Part shown: piece after piece, positions 50,428-59,590 of the stretch
How positions within the stretch are numbered: the stretch's first letter is position 1
Layout: each line of letters opens with the position of its first letter
NCBI RefSeq assembly: GCF_000427645.1
Contig: NZ_KE386571.1
Location: forward strand, 2,165,454 to 2,229,453
DNA length: 64,000 nucleotides
Direction of reading: 5' to 3'
From: Sphingomonas phyllosphaerae FA2
GTDB lineage: Bacteria > Pseudomonadota > Alphaproteobacteria > Sphingomonadales > Sphingomonadaceae
Notes under the pieces: generated by a model
The model's input: only the letters and a program-made list of their open reading frames with translations
Told to the model about the DNA's origin: nothing
Database searches by the model: none
Made by a program: the position numbers and the translations under genes

Positions 50428-50842
50428 TATCATGACAGATTCATGCAGCACAGATTTGCAAAAATTAAGTGAGACTCCACTGAGTGTTAGCAATGCAGAA
50501 CAAGGCGACCTAGGGCCTTACTGGGGCTCAGCTTGTCTGACATTCGCGTCGGCTTACCGCGCATGATCACCTGCGCTGAAGGCGAACACACGACGACGGT
50601 AGGTTGGCGAGGTGGCGGTGCCCCGCCCTCAATTCGTCCGCTTGTTCGCCGATGCTGCCTGCTCGGCTTTGGCGCGGTAACCAGCCGCCATCGATCGCAG
50701 GAATGCAGCGTCGCCACGACTGTCGAGTTCGCTCGCGAGCCGGCCCTAACGCGCGGCCTGCGCCAGAAGATGCCTTACAATCGATTCCACAACAAAGGAG
50801 CGAACAAGGGCGGGAACCGTTCCCGCAGTTCACCGTTTTGGG
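50428..50842. other. Intergenic stretch with no supportable gene
   Basis: About 415 bp between the TonB receptor promoter and the malate synthase stop. Short open frames exist on both strands (for example 50533-50922 plus and 50567-50833 minus) but none has a recognisable domain or a good ribosome site. The first part (to about 50510) is AT-richer than the surroundings. The rest may be decayed sequence. Confidence 0.5.
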
Positions 50843-52939
50843 TCACCCAGCAGCCTTGGCCCCGCGGCGATACAGATGAAGCAACGGCTCGGTGTAGCCG
50901 CTGGGCTGTGCGGTGCCCTTGAACACCAGCGCACGCGCCGCCTGCATCGCGAGGCTGTCGGGCGTCAGTGGACGATAGGCCGGGTCGGACGCATTCTGGG
51001 CATCGACCCGGGCCGCCATGCGCGTGAACGCGGCATCGACCTGCGCCGCGGTGGCGACGCCGTGCTCCAGCCAGTTGGCCAGGTGCTGCGACGAAATGCG
51101 CAACGTCGCGCGGTCTTCCATCAGCCCGATGTCGTGGATGTCGGGGACCTTCGAACAACCGACACCCTGATCGATCCAGCGCACGACATAGCCCAAAATG
51201 CCTTGCGCATTGTTGTCGAGTTCGTCGGCAATCTCCTGCGCCGACCAGTTGTGCCCGGCAGCGAGCGGGATCGTCAGCAACGCGTCGAGCGACGCCACCT
51301 GCTCGGTCGCGCGCGCGGCCTGTCGCGCGGCGACGTTGACGCGGTGGTAATGCGTGGCGTGGAGCGTCGCGGCGGTCGGCGAAGGTACCCAGGCGGTAGT
51401 CGCCCCGGCACGCGGGTGCGCGACCTTCTGTTCGAGCATGTCGCGCATCCGGTCCGGCGCGGCCCACATCCCCTTGCCGATCTGCGCCCGCCCCGCCAGC
51501 CCGCAGGCGAGCCCGATCTGGAGGTTGCGATCCTCGTATGCGGTGATCCATGCCGCGCTCTTCATGTCCGCTTTGCGCACCATCGCTCCGGCGTGCATCG
51601 CGGTGTGGATCTCGTCACCGGTGCGATCGAGGAAGCCGGTGTTGATGAAGACGATCCGGTCGCGCACCGCATGGATGCAGGCGGCGAGATTGGCGCTGGT
51701 ACGGCGTTCCTCGTCCATGACGCCGATCTTGATCGTGTGCCGCGCCAGCCCGAGCAAATCCTCCACCGCGTCGAACAATCGATCGGTGAACGCCGCCTCG
51801 TCGGGGCCGTGCATCTTGGGCTTGACGATGTAGATCGAGCCGGTGCGGCTGTTGTAGCGGCCGCCCAGATCGTGAAGGTCGTGCACCGCGATCAGGCTGG
51901 TGATCGCCGCATCGAGGATGCCTTCCGGCGCCTCGCTTCCGTCCGGTAGCAGGAGCGCCGGCGTCGTCATCAGATGACCGACGTTGCGCACGAAGAGCAG
52001 ACTGCGTCCCGGCAGCCAAAAGGCTTTCCCATCGGGCGCGACATAGCCGCGATCGTCGTTGAGCCGACGGGTGAGCGTCCGCCCGCCTTTCTCGAACGTC
52101 TCCTCCAGATCGCCGCGCATCAACCCCAGCCAGTTGGCATAGGCCGCCACCTTGTCTGCGGCATCGACCGCGGCAACCGAATCCTCGAGATCGCAGATCG
52201 TGGTGAGCGCGGATTCGAGGATCACGTCGGCCAGCCCTGCGGCATCGTCGCGCCCGATCGGGTGCGTGCGGTCGATCACCAGCTCGATATGCAGCCCGTG
52301 GTGGCGCAGCAGCCAATTGTCGCCCGCGCGCCCGGCCAGTTGCGACGGATCGGCGAGCGCGGGCATGCCCCCTGCCCAGTCGCGCCAGCTTCCGTGCGCC
52401 AGCGGCACCGCATCGTCGAGGAACGCGCGCGCCCAGTCGATCACCTGCGCGCCGCGTGCCGGATCGTAGCCGGGGCCGGCGGCGGCACCCGGCAGCGCAT
52501 CGGTGCCGTACAGCGCATCGTACAGGCTGCCCCAACGCGCGTTGGCGGCGTTGAGCAGGAAGCGGGCGTTCAGGATCGGCACCACCAGTTGCGGCCCGGC
52601 GATGCGTGCGACCTCGTCATCGACGTCGCGCGGCGCAATCTCGAACGGTGCCGGTTGGTCGACCAGATAGCCGATCGCGCGCAGGAACGACTGATAGGCG
52701 ACCGGATCATGCGGCTGCCCGACCCGATTGCGGTGCCAGGCGTCGATCTGCGCCTGCAACGTGTCGCGGTGGCGAAGCAATGCCGCATTCTCCGGGGCGA
52801 AGCGCGCGTAAAGCGCCGCAAGGCCGCGCCAAAAGGCATCCGCCGCGATGCCGGTGCCGGGCAGCGCGCGTTGCTCGACGAAGGAGGCAAGCTCGCTTGC
52901 GACCCGCAATCCCGCGCGATCCTCATAAACATCGGCCAT
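50843..52939 (-). CDS. glcB: Malate synthase G
   Basis: Protein of 698 aa. The ATG at 52937-52939 follows GAGGAGGAGG, a very strong ribosome site. It condenses glyoxylate with acetyl-CoA to malate. Isoform-G features are [20 protein letters not shown] with the metal-binding acids, [40 protein letters not shown] and the [16 protein letters not shown] segment; the long N-terminal domain also separates it from isoform A. A LysR regulator is divergent, 92 bp away, with a palindrome between them. Confidence 0.96.
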   Translation of the reverse strand: MADVYEDRAGLRVASELASFVEQRALPGTGIAADAFWRGLAALYARFAPENAALLRHRDTLQAQIDAWHRNRVGQPHDPVAYQSFLRAIGYLVDQPAPFEIAPRDVDDEVARIAGPQLVVPILNARFLLNAANARWGSLYDALYGTDALPGAAAGPGYDPARGAQVIDWARAFLDDAVPLAHGSWRDWAGGMPALADPSQLAGRAGDNWLLRHHGLHIELVIDRTHPIGRDDAAGLADVILESALTTICDLEDSVAAVDAADKVAAYANWLGLMRGDLEETFEKGGRTLTRRLNDDRGYVAPDGKAFWLPGRSLLFVRNVGHLMTTPALLLPDGSEAPEGILDAAITSLIAVHDLHDLGGRYNSRTGSIYIVKPKMHGPDEAAFTDRLFDAVEDLLGLARHTIKIGVMDEERRTSANLAACIHAVRDRIVFINTGFLDRTGDEIHTAMHAGAMVRKADMKSAAWITAYEDRNLQIGLACGLAGRAQIGKGMWAAPDRMRDMLEQKVAHPRAGATTAWVPSPTAATLHATHYHRVNVAARQAARATEQVASLDALLTIPLAAGHNWSAQEIADELDNNAQGILGYVVRWIDQGVGCSKVPDIHDIGLMEDRATLRISSQHLANWLEHGVATAAQVDAAFTRMAARVDAQNASDPAYRPLTPDSLAMQAARALVFKGTAQPSGYTEPLLHLYRRGAKAAG

Positions 52940-52997
52940 CGTGCACCTCCTCCTCGCCGACCGACATAAACGCCTTGCGATCCTGTCGGTAGCAGAC

Positions 52998-53016
52998 AAA
53001 GGTTCGAAACACCTTT
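52998..53016. promoter_or_regulatory. Inverted repeat in the glcB-lysR intergenic region
   Basis: AAAGGT and ACCTTT are perfect inverted arms around a 7-nt spacer (TCGAAAC). The site is 59 bp above the malate synthase start and 16 bp above the LysR start. The layout suits an operator for the adjacent LysR protein, though the spacing is not the textbook T-N11-A. Confidence 0.45.
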
Positions 53017-53031
53017 TCCTTGGAAGAACGA

Positions 53032-53973
53032 ATGCTCGATCCCGATTACGTGCTGTTCGCGCAAGTGATCGAGGCGGGCAGCCTGTCGGCGGCGGCGCGC
53101 GCGCTGGGCATCTCCCCGGCGATGGCGTCGAAGCGGCTGGCACGGCTGGAGGCGCGGCTGGGCGTGCGGCTGATCCAGCGCACCACGCGGCGGCTGGCCG
53201 CGACCGATGCCGGCGAACGCTTCCACGCCGATGTCGTCGCGATCCTGCGCGACATCGCCGCGGCGGAGGCGCGCGTCACGGGGGTCCGCGACGAACCGAC
53301 GGGGGTGCTGCGCGTGTCGGCGCCGACATCGTTCGGGCGGCTGCATATCGCGCCGCGGCTGCACGACTTCCTGCGCGCCGCGCCGCGCGTGACGCTGGAG
53401 CTGAACCTGACCGACGCCAATGTCGATCTGGTCGCCGAGCGCGTCGATGTCGCGGTTCGGATCGCCAGCGAGATCCCGCCCAGCCTGGTCGCGCATCGGC
53501 TGGGAAACAGCCGGCGGCTGCTGTGCGCGGCCCCGGCGTATCTTGCCGAACATGGCCAGCCGCGCACGCCGGGCGAATTGATGCGACACCGGCTGCTCGC
53601 CGCGGACGGGCAATGGCCGTGGCGGTTGGTGAACGGACGACGGCGACAGGCGATCGACGGGCAGAGCCACGTGCGCACCAATTCGAGCGAGATCGTCCGC
53701 GAACTGGCGTTGTCCGGCGTGGGCATCGCGTTGCGATCGATCTGGGATGTCGGCGACGCGCTGGCGGCGGGACGGCTGGTGCCGGTGCTGCCCGGCTGGG
53801 AGGGGCCGAGCGATCTGGCGATCCACGCGCTGCATCCGCGCGCGCCCGCGGTTCCGGCGGCGGTGACCGCGTTCGTTGCCTTCCTGCGCCGGACGCTCGA
53901 TCCGGCGCCGTGGTCAGCTATTGTGGCGGGAGATCGGGATCGCGATCCGGCAGCGGACGCCGTCGGCGCCTAG
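53032..53973 (+). CDS. LysR-family transcriptional regulator
   Basis: Protein of 313 aa from the ATG at 53032, which follows GGAAGAACGA. The winged HTH is [20 protein letters not shown] and [20 protein letters not shown] at residues 5-57, followed by the LysR substrate-binding domain ([59 protein letters not shown]). It resembles the AaeR/DmlR-like LTTR group. It probably controls the divergent malate synthase gene, the effector being perhaps glyoxylate or another small acid; this is inference. Its last 60 bp overlap the 3' end of the convergent HWE kinase gene. Confidence 0.9.
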   Translation: MLDPDYVLFAQVIEAGSLSAAARALGISPAMASKRLARLEARLGVRLIQRTTRRLAATDAGERFHADVVAILRDIAAAEARVTGVRDEPTGVLRVSAPTSFGRLHIAPRLHDFLRAAPRVTLELNLTDANVDLVAERVDVAVRIASEIPPSLVAHRLGNSRRLLCAAPAYLAEHGQPRTPGELMRHRLLAADGQWPWRLVNGRRRQAIDGQSHVRTNSSEIVRELALSGVGIALRSIWDVGDALAAGRLVPVLPGWEGPSDLAIHALHPRAPAVPAAVTAFVAFLRRTLDPAPWSAIVAGDRDRDPAADAVGA

Positions 53974-56526
53974 CACGAACGAAGTTTGCGCGCCGAGCTG
54001 ATAGGGCAACGCCCGCTCGATCAGCTCGCGTCCCTCGCCCGATCCGATCGGGACGCTCCCGGACGCGGGCATCGGGACGCCGGTTTCGTGCCAGTCGATA
54101 TGCAGCCACGGCGTCCCGTCCTCCCCCGCCGACAGGTTCCACGTGATCGCGAGCTTCCCGCCCGCGGTGCCGAGCGCCCCGTATTTGACGGCATTGGTCG
54201 CCAGCTCGTGCAGCGCCATCGCCAGCGTCTGCACGGTCGACGAGCGCAGCCGCACGCCCTTCGGCCCCGAAAGCGTGACCGCCGCCGCCTCCCCGTCCAG
54301 CGCGGCCATCTCCGCATCGAGCAGGCTGTCGAACGTGACGCGATCACTGTCTGACAGCCGCGACAACAGTCCCTGCACGCGCACCAGCGCCTGCAGGCGA
54401 TCGCCGAACCGCTGGTGGAACTCGACCAGATCATGGCTGGAGCGCGCGCATTTGTCGGCCAGCGCGCGCACCACGCCGATCAGGTTGCGCGTGCGATGCT
54501 GAAGCTCGGCGATCAGCACCTGCTGCCGCTCGGCCCAGGCGCGGCGCTCGGTAACGTCGACGATTGCGCCGACCATCCGCACCGGTTGCGCGGCATCGTC
54601 GAAGAAGAAGCGCCCGCGCGCCGAATGCCAGTGCACCGACCCGTCCGGGTGGACGACGCGGAATTCCTGCTTGTAGGGGCGCCCGCCGCCCATCGCCTCG
54701 GCCATCAACGTCTCGGCCTCGGCCCGATCGTCGGGATGGACGCGCGCCAGCCACGCCGAATAGCTGGGCTCGACCGAGCCGACCGGATAGCCCTGCAGCA
54801 GGAAATGCTCGGCCGACCAATGGACTTCGTCGGTCGCGACGTTCCAGTCCCACAGGCCGATCCCGCCGACCTCGACCGCACTGCGCAGCCGTTCCTCGCT
54901 GCGCGTCACCGCCTCGCGCGCATGATGCGACGCGGTGACGTCGGAGGTGATGCCGCCGATCAGCACCACCTGACCCGCGGCATCGCGGATCGGAAATTCG
55001 GTGGTTCGCAGCCAGCGCGTTCGGCCGTCGGGGGCGCATCGGATGCGGTAATCGACGGTGGCATGTTCGCCGCCGCGCACGCGGGCGGTCGCCGCCTCCA
55101 CCTGCGCGCGGTCGTCGGGCAGGATCAGCGCCAGCCAGTTGCGGTAATGATCGCCGGTCAGCACCTGTCGCCGCGGCTGGCCGTAGATCGTGCGGAACGC
55201 CGGCGTGACATAGCGCCAGTGCAGCGTCCGCGCATCGCGGATCCACAGCGCATCACGAGAGGCATCGCCGAACAGGCGCAGCATCTCCTCCCGCTCGCGC
55301 AGCCGCTCGGTCGCCTGCCGCTGTTCGGTGACGTCGAAGACGACGCCGTGCAGGATGCGCGTATCGGGGCCATCGGCGCGCCCGCGCCACCGCAGCCAGC
55401 AGCCCGCGGTCGGCCCGGCGACGATCTCCAGCTCGCCGTCGAATTCCTCGCCGGGCACGATGCGGCGCGTGACGAAGCGGTTGACCGCCTCGCGCCCCTC
55501 CGGAGACAGGCGGTCGAGGAAGTCGGTCGCCAGCCGCGGCTCGTCGCTGGGCGGCATGCCGAGGAACGCGAAGAAGCGCGCGTCGCCGCGCACCTCCCGC
55601 GTGGCCATGTCGATCCGCCACGCCCCCATCCCGCCGCCGTCGAGCGCGATGCGACGCATCTCCTCGCTGCGGCGTACGACCTCCTCGGCGGTACGCCGCG
55701 CGGTGATGTCGATCCCGGTGCCGAACCATTCCACCACCCGGCCATCGGCATCCACCACCGGCAGCGCGCGCGACGCGACCCAGCCGATCGACCCGTCGGG
55801 ACAGCGGACACGGTGCTCCAGCTCGAACATCGTCGGGCCGTCGAGCGCGATGGCCATCGCCGCGAACACCGCGCCGCGATCCTCGTGCGGGATGAAGCGT
55901 TCGACCCAATCGTCAATCGGCTCGGTCACGTCGGGCAGCATATCGCGCCCGTCGAGATACAACAGCGCGCGCCAGTCCGCGCTCATCCGGAACAGCATGT
56001 GGCGCCCGGTGGTCACCATCATCCGCAACTGCGCCTCGCTGTCGCGCAATTGCGCGGTGGCGCGGCGATGATCGGTCACCTCGACAAGCTGCTGCAACGC
56101 GCCCGCGACCACGCCGTCGGCATCGCGGATCGGCAACCAGGTGATGTCGAAGCTGCGGCGCTCATACTGTCCGGCCGCATCGCGCATCGACACTTCGCGC
56201 CCCGCCACCGACACCGCCGCGCCCGCGAGCACCGTCGCCAGCCGCTGCGCCACCTCGTCATCGTAGATGTCGTCCCACCCTTCCGCGACCGGCCGTCCGA
56301 GCAGCGCCGGATGGCGATCGCGCGCAACCTCGACATAGGCGTCGTTGTACATTTGCAGCAGCGCCTCACCCCACAGCAGGGTCGCGGGGCGCGGCATCGC
56401 GAGCATCGTCTCGACCGTCGACAGCAGTTCCGCCGGCCAGGTCGCGATCGGGCCCAGCGCGGTCGCCGCCCAATCGAAGGCGCGGATCCGCGCCGCCATG
56501 TCCCCGGTGCCGGACGGTCGCGTCAT
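53914..56526 (-). CDS. Multi-PAS sensor histidine kinase of the HWE family
   Basis: Protein of about 870 aa from the ATG at 56524-56526; ATG 56538 and 56499 are alternatives. There is no membrane segment, so it is cytoplasmic. About five PAS-like units can be seen, most ending in a PAC-type segment such as WFGTGIDITARR, GVVFDVTEQRQ, GGITSDVTASH and GAIVDVTERRAW. The kinase core is HWE: phospho-acceptor His in ELQHRTRNLIGVVRALADK, N-box MALHELATNAVKYGALG, and the WxE motif in IDWHETGVPMPASG. HWE kinases often sense light or general stress in alphaproteobacteria. No response regulator with a matching partner is adjacent on the same strand. The sensed signal is unknown. Confidence 0.9.
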   Translation of the reverse strand: MTRPSGTGDMAARIRAFDWAATALGPIATWPAELLSTVETMLAMPRPATLLWGEALLQMYNDAYVEVARDRHPALLGRPVAEGWDDIYDDEVAQRLATVLAGAAVSVAGREVSMRDAAGQYERRSFDITWLPIRDADGVVAGALQQLVEVTDHRRATAQLRDSEAQLRMMVTTGRHMLFRMSADWRALLYLDGRDMLPDVTEPIDDWVERFIPHEDRGAVFAAMAIALDGPTMFELEHRVRCPDGSIGWVASRALPVVDADGRVVEWFGTGIDITARRTAEEVVRRSEEMRRIALDGGGMGAWRIDMATREVRGDARFFAFLGMPPSDEPRLATDFLDRLSPEGREAVNRFVTRRIVPGEEFDGELEIVAGPTAGCWLRWRGRADGPDTRILHGVVFDVTEQRQATERLREREEMLRLFGDASRDALWIRDARTLHWRYVTPAFRTIYGQPRRQVLTGDHYRNWLALILPDDRAQVEAATARVRGGEHATVDYRIRCAPDGRTRWLRTTEFPIRDAAGQVVLIGGITSDVTASHHAREAVTRSEERLRSAVEVGGIGLWDWNVATDEVHWSAEHFLLQGYPVGSVEPSYSAWLARVHPDDRAEAETLMAEAMGGGRPYKQEFRVVHPDGSVHWHSARGRFFFDDAAQPVRMVGAIVDVTERRAWAERQQVLIAELQHRTRNLIGVVRALADKCARSSHDLVEFHQRFGDRLQALVRVQGLLSRLSDSDRVTFDSLLDAEMAALDGEAAAVTLSGPKGVRLRSSTVQTLAMALHELATNAVKYGALGTAGGKLAITWNLSAGEDGTPWLHIDWHETGVPMPASGSVPIGSGEGRELIERALPYQLGAQTSFVLGADGVRCRIAIPISRHNS

Positions 56527-56664
56527 TCCTGGCTTCATCCCCGTCAGCAAAGCGCGAACATTAAACTTTGGCAAGATAAGCCTTTGGCGCGGCAAGCACG
56601 ATAGCAGTCCCCGCGCCGATCGGATAGCAGCGGACGATCATCATCAAAGTGGCGATCCCCACCC

Positions 56665-57342
56665 ATGAAGCTGCTGATCGTTGAGGACGACGTCGAATAT
56701 GCCGCCGCGCTGAAGGCCGAACTGGCGCAGCGCGACCATCACGTCACGATCGCCGAAACCGGCCCCAGCGCACTGACCGCGATCGAACGCGACGCCTTCG
56801 ACGCGATGATCCTCGATTCGATGCTGCCGCAATTGACGGGTGTCGCCGTCGTGGAGCGACTGCGCGATGCCGGGCACAATCTTCCGGTGCTGATGCTCTC
56901 CGCGCTGGGCCGCTCTACCGAGAAGATCGGCGGCCTGACCGCGGGCGCGGACGATTATTGCGTCAAGCCGACCCCGGCGGCGGAGATCGAGGCGCGGCTG
57001 CACGCGCTGCTGCGCGCGCGCGGCTGGACCGCGGCGGGCGACGCCGACATGCTGCGCGCCGGCGACATCGTCGTCAGCCCCGGGCAGCATCGCGCGTGGC
57101 GCGCCGACCAGCCGCTCGACCTGACGCGGCTCGAGTTCGGGTTGCTCGCCGAGCTGATCCGCCATGCCGGCAGCTTCCTGACGCGGGCGATGCTGATCGA
57201 GCGCGTCTGGGGCTATGATTTCGAGCCGGGCACCAACATCGTCGACGCGCAGGTGCGGCTGTTGCGGCGCAAGCTGACCGCGGGCGGCGGCGACGATCCG
57301 ATCGCGACCAAGCGCGGCGTCGGTTACATGCTGCGCGCGTAG
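56665..57342 (+). CDS. OmpR-family response regulator
   Basis: Protein of 225 aa. The receiver domain has acidic pocket E7, D8, D9, phospho-acceptor D51 in AMILDSMLP, the Ser in LMLSALGR and the Lys in DDYCVKPTPAAE. The C-terminal winged helix (LDLTRLEFGLLAELIRHAGS, AMLIERVWGYDFEPGTNIVD, RLLRRKL, IATKRGVGYMLRA) is OmpR/PhoB type. A sensor kinase gene starts 1 bp after its stop, so the pair is co-transcribed. It is divergent from the HWE kinase. Confidence 0.95.
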   Translation: MKLLIVEDDVEYAAALKAELAQRDHHVTIAETGPSALTAIERDAFDAMILDSMLPQLTGVAVVERLRDAGHNLPVLMLSALGRSTEKIGGLTAGADDYCVKPTPAAEIEARLHALLRARGWTAAGDADMLRAGDIVVSPGQHRAWRADQPLDLTRLEFGLLAELIRHAGSFLTRAMLIERVWGYDFEPGTNIVDAQVRLLRRKLTAGGGDDPIATKRGVGYMLRA

Positions 57343-57343
57343 G

Positions 57344-58663
57344 ATGGCGTCGCTCGGGCGGCTGACCGCGCTGTTCCTGGGCGCATTCGGGGCCGCGACC
57401 GCGCTGACCGGCTATGCCAGCTATTCGGCGTCGCGCCACACGATCGAGGCGCTGGTCGACCGGCGGCTGGACGAGGTGAGCCGCGCGCTGCTCGACGAAT
57501 CGTTGCGCGGCAATCCGGCTGCGATCCTGGCGCGGATCGCGGCGCTGTCGACGCAGCGCGAGACCGGCGACCTGGGCTTCGAACTGGTCGATGCGCGCGG
57601 CGAACGGCTCGGCGGCAACGTGACCGTCACGGGGCCGGTGCCATCAGGGTTCTCGACGCTGGGGCACAACGTGCTGCCGGGGACGACGGCGTTTCGCATC
57701 CAGCGGCGCGATGCCGGTGGGGGCCTGCAACTGGTGACGCTGGTCGAAACCGAGCCGGTCGAGGGGTTCGCGGCGGTGTGGCTGCGCAGCTATGCGCTCG
57801 GCTTCGGGTTGATCGTCATCATCGTCGTCGCGGGCGCGGTGTCGTTCAGCACGATCGTGCGGCGGCGGATCGGCGAACTGCGCAGCACCGCCGAGGCGAT
57901 CATCGACGGCGACCTGACGCAGCGCGTGCCGGTCGAGCCGGGCAGCGGCGCGTTTGCGGGGCAGGCCGCGACCTTCAACCGGATGCTCGACCGGATCGCG
58001 GCGCTGGTCGAAAGCCTGCGGCATGTCGGCGGCGATGTCGCGCACGATCTGCGCACCCCGCTGGCGCGACTGCGCAGCCGCCTCGCGCTGATCGTCGCCG
58101 AGACGCCGACGCCCGAGCTGGAGGCGGCGCTGGAGCAATGCGACGAATTGCTGGCGATGTTCTCCGCGATGCTGCGCATTTCGGAGGTGGAGGGCGGCGA
58201 GCGGCGGACGGCGTTCCGTGCCTTTTCGCTGGCGGGGGTGGCGATCGACGTGACCGAGACGCTGGCGGCCAGCGCGGACGACAGCGGGCATGAGCTGACG
58301 CTGGACGCGATCGCGGACGGCGAGATCGAGGGCGACCGGCAATTGTTGACGCAGGCGGCGCTCAATCTGGTCGGCAATGCGCTGACCCATAGCCCGCCCG
58401 GATCGCGCGTGACGGTGGCGGTGACGCGCGCGGCGGCGCAGATGCGGCTGACGGTAACCGACGATGGGCCGGGGATTCCCGCCGAGGAGCGCGCGACGGC
58501 GCTGCGGCGCTTCGGCCGGCTGGATGCGAGCCGCCATCGGCCCGGACACGGGCTGGGGCTGCCGCTGGTCGAAGCGATTGCGCGGATGCACGGCGGGACG
58601 CTGTCGCTGGATGACGCCCGGCCGGGGCTGCGCGCGACGATCGCGGTGCCGGTGGCGGGGTGA
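57344..58663 (+). CDS. Membrane sensor histidine kinase paired with the OmpR-type regulator
   Basis: Protein of 439 aa. TM1 at about residues 5-28 and TM2 at about 145-170 (LGFGLIVIIVVAGAVSFSTI) enclose a periplasmic domain of about 115 residues with no named fold that I can see. HAMP follows TM2 (RRRIGELRSTAEAIIDGDLT). The dimerisation domain has H-box VAHDLRTPLARLR, and the ATPase has N-box LNLVGNALTHSPPGS, then VTDDGPGIP and HGLGLPLVEAIARMHGG. The start codon follows the regulator stop by 1 bp, with GTAGG upstream. The signal is unknown. Confidence 0.94.
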   Translation: MASLGRLTALFLGAFGAATALTGYASYSASRHTIEALVDRRLDEVSRALLDESLRGNPAAILARIAALSTQRETGDLGFELVDARGERLGGNVTVTGPVPSGFSTLGHNVLPGTTAFRIQRRDAGGGLQLVTLVETEPVEGFAAVWLRSYALGFGLIVIIVVAGAVSFSTIVRRRIGELRSTAEAIIDGDLTQRVPVEPGSGAFAGQAATFNRMLDRIAALVESLRHVGGDVAHDLRTPLARLRSRLALIVAETPTPELEAALEQCDELLAMFSAMLRISEVEGGERRTAFRAFSLAGVAIDVTETLAASADDSGHELTLDAIADGEIEGDRQLLTQAALNLVGNALTHSPPGSRVTVAVTRAAAQMRLTVTDDGPGIPAEERATALRRFGRLDASRHRPGHGLGLPLVEAIARMHGGTLSLDDARPGLRATIAVPVAG

Positions 58664-58690
58664 CGGTGTCGCCGCTCCCGCTGAAATCAC

Positions 58691-58776
58691 CGTCGCCCCG
58701 GACTTGATCCGGGGCCCCGCTTCTTTCCGGCAGTGGGAGCAAAAAGCGGGATCCCGGATCAAGTCCGGGATGACGG
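58691..58776. repeat. Family B inverted repeat, copy B5
   Basis: CGTCGCCCCGGACTTGATCC at the left and GATCCCGGATCAAGTCCGGG with ATGACGG at the right. It lies between the convergent kinase and queH genes. Confidence 0.75.
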
Positions 58777-58793
58777 AAGAATTGAGGCCGCCG

Positions 58794-59459
58794 CTATTCC
58801 GCCTTCGTTTCCTCGCCGTAGAACAGCTCGCCGATGCGGATTTCCTCGCGCCCCTGCGAAACGCGATGCGCGTTGGTGTCGCGCAGCGAATAGACGCAGC
58901 CGCAATATTCCTGCTGGTAGAAATGCTCGCGCTTCGAGATCTCGATCATCCGCGCCGCGCCGCCGCCCTTGCGCCAGTTGAACGTCCAGTAAGCGATATC
59001 GGGATAATGCGCCGCTGCGCGCTCGCCGCAGTCGTTGATCTGCGCCATGTTCTTCCAGCGCGAGATGCCCAGCGACGAGGTGATGACCGGGAACCCGTGC
59101 TCATGCGCATAGAGCGCCGTGCGCTCGAAGCGCATGTCGAAGCACATCGTGCAGCGCAGCCCGCGCTCGGGCTCGAACTCCATCCCGCGCGCGCGCTTGA
59201 ACCAGTTGACCGTGTCGTAATCGGCATCGACGAACGGGATGTCGTGCTTCTCGGCGAAGCGAATATTCTCCTCCTTGCGGAGAATATATTCCTCCTTGGG
59301 GTGAATATTCGGATTGTAGAAGAAGATCGTATAGTCGATCCCGCTCGCGGTCATCGCTTCCATCACCTCGCCGGAACAGGGCGCGCAGCAGGAATGGAGC
59401 AGCACTTTCTTCTGCCCGTCGGGCGGGGTGAGCAGCGGGCGGTCGTAGTCGGTCGTCAT
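58794..59459 (-). CDS. queH: Epoxyqueuosine reductase QueH
   Basis: Protein of 221 aa from the ATG at 59457-59459, with AAGGCGGCGCGC upstream; the longer open frame upstream translates repeat B6. QueH reduces epoxyqueuosine to queuosine in tRNA and is unrelated to QueG. Cysteines for the Fe-S cluster and metal are in [11 protein letters not shown] (C24, C25, C28), [10 protein letters not shown] and EYCGCVYS. The DUF208 segments [20 protein letters not shown] and [16 protein letters not shown] are clear. It provides the final step of queuosine synthesis; a precursor transporter is encoded at 18.5 kb. Confidence 0.95.
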   Translation of the reverse strand: MTTDYDRPLLTPPDGQKKVLLHSCCAPCSGEVMEAMTASGIDYTIFFYNPNIHPKEEYILRKEENIRFAEKHDIPFVDADYDTVNWFKRARGMEFEPERGLRCTMCFDMRFERTALYAHEHGFPVITSSLGISRWKNMAQINDCGERAAAHYPDIAYWTFNWRKGGGAARMIEISKREHFYQQEYCGCVYSLRDTNAHRVSQGREEIRIGELFYGEETKAE

Positions 59460-59506
59460 GCGCGCCGCCTTAGCGGAAAATGTTCGGGTGGTCACGGCCA
59501 CCTCAT

Positions 59507-59588
59507 CGTCATCCCGGGCTTGACCCGGGATCCCGCTTCCTGTCGACCTGAGAAAAAAGCGGGGCCCCGGATCAAGTCCGGGGCGACG
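59507..59588. repeat. Family B inverted repeat, copy B6
   Basis: CGTCATCCCGGGCTTGACCC at the left and GGCCCCGGATCAAGTCCGGG with GCGACG at the right. It separates queH from the DUF853 gene upstream and ends 2 bp before the DUF853 stop. Confidence 0.74.
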
Positions 59589-59590
59589 TA

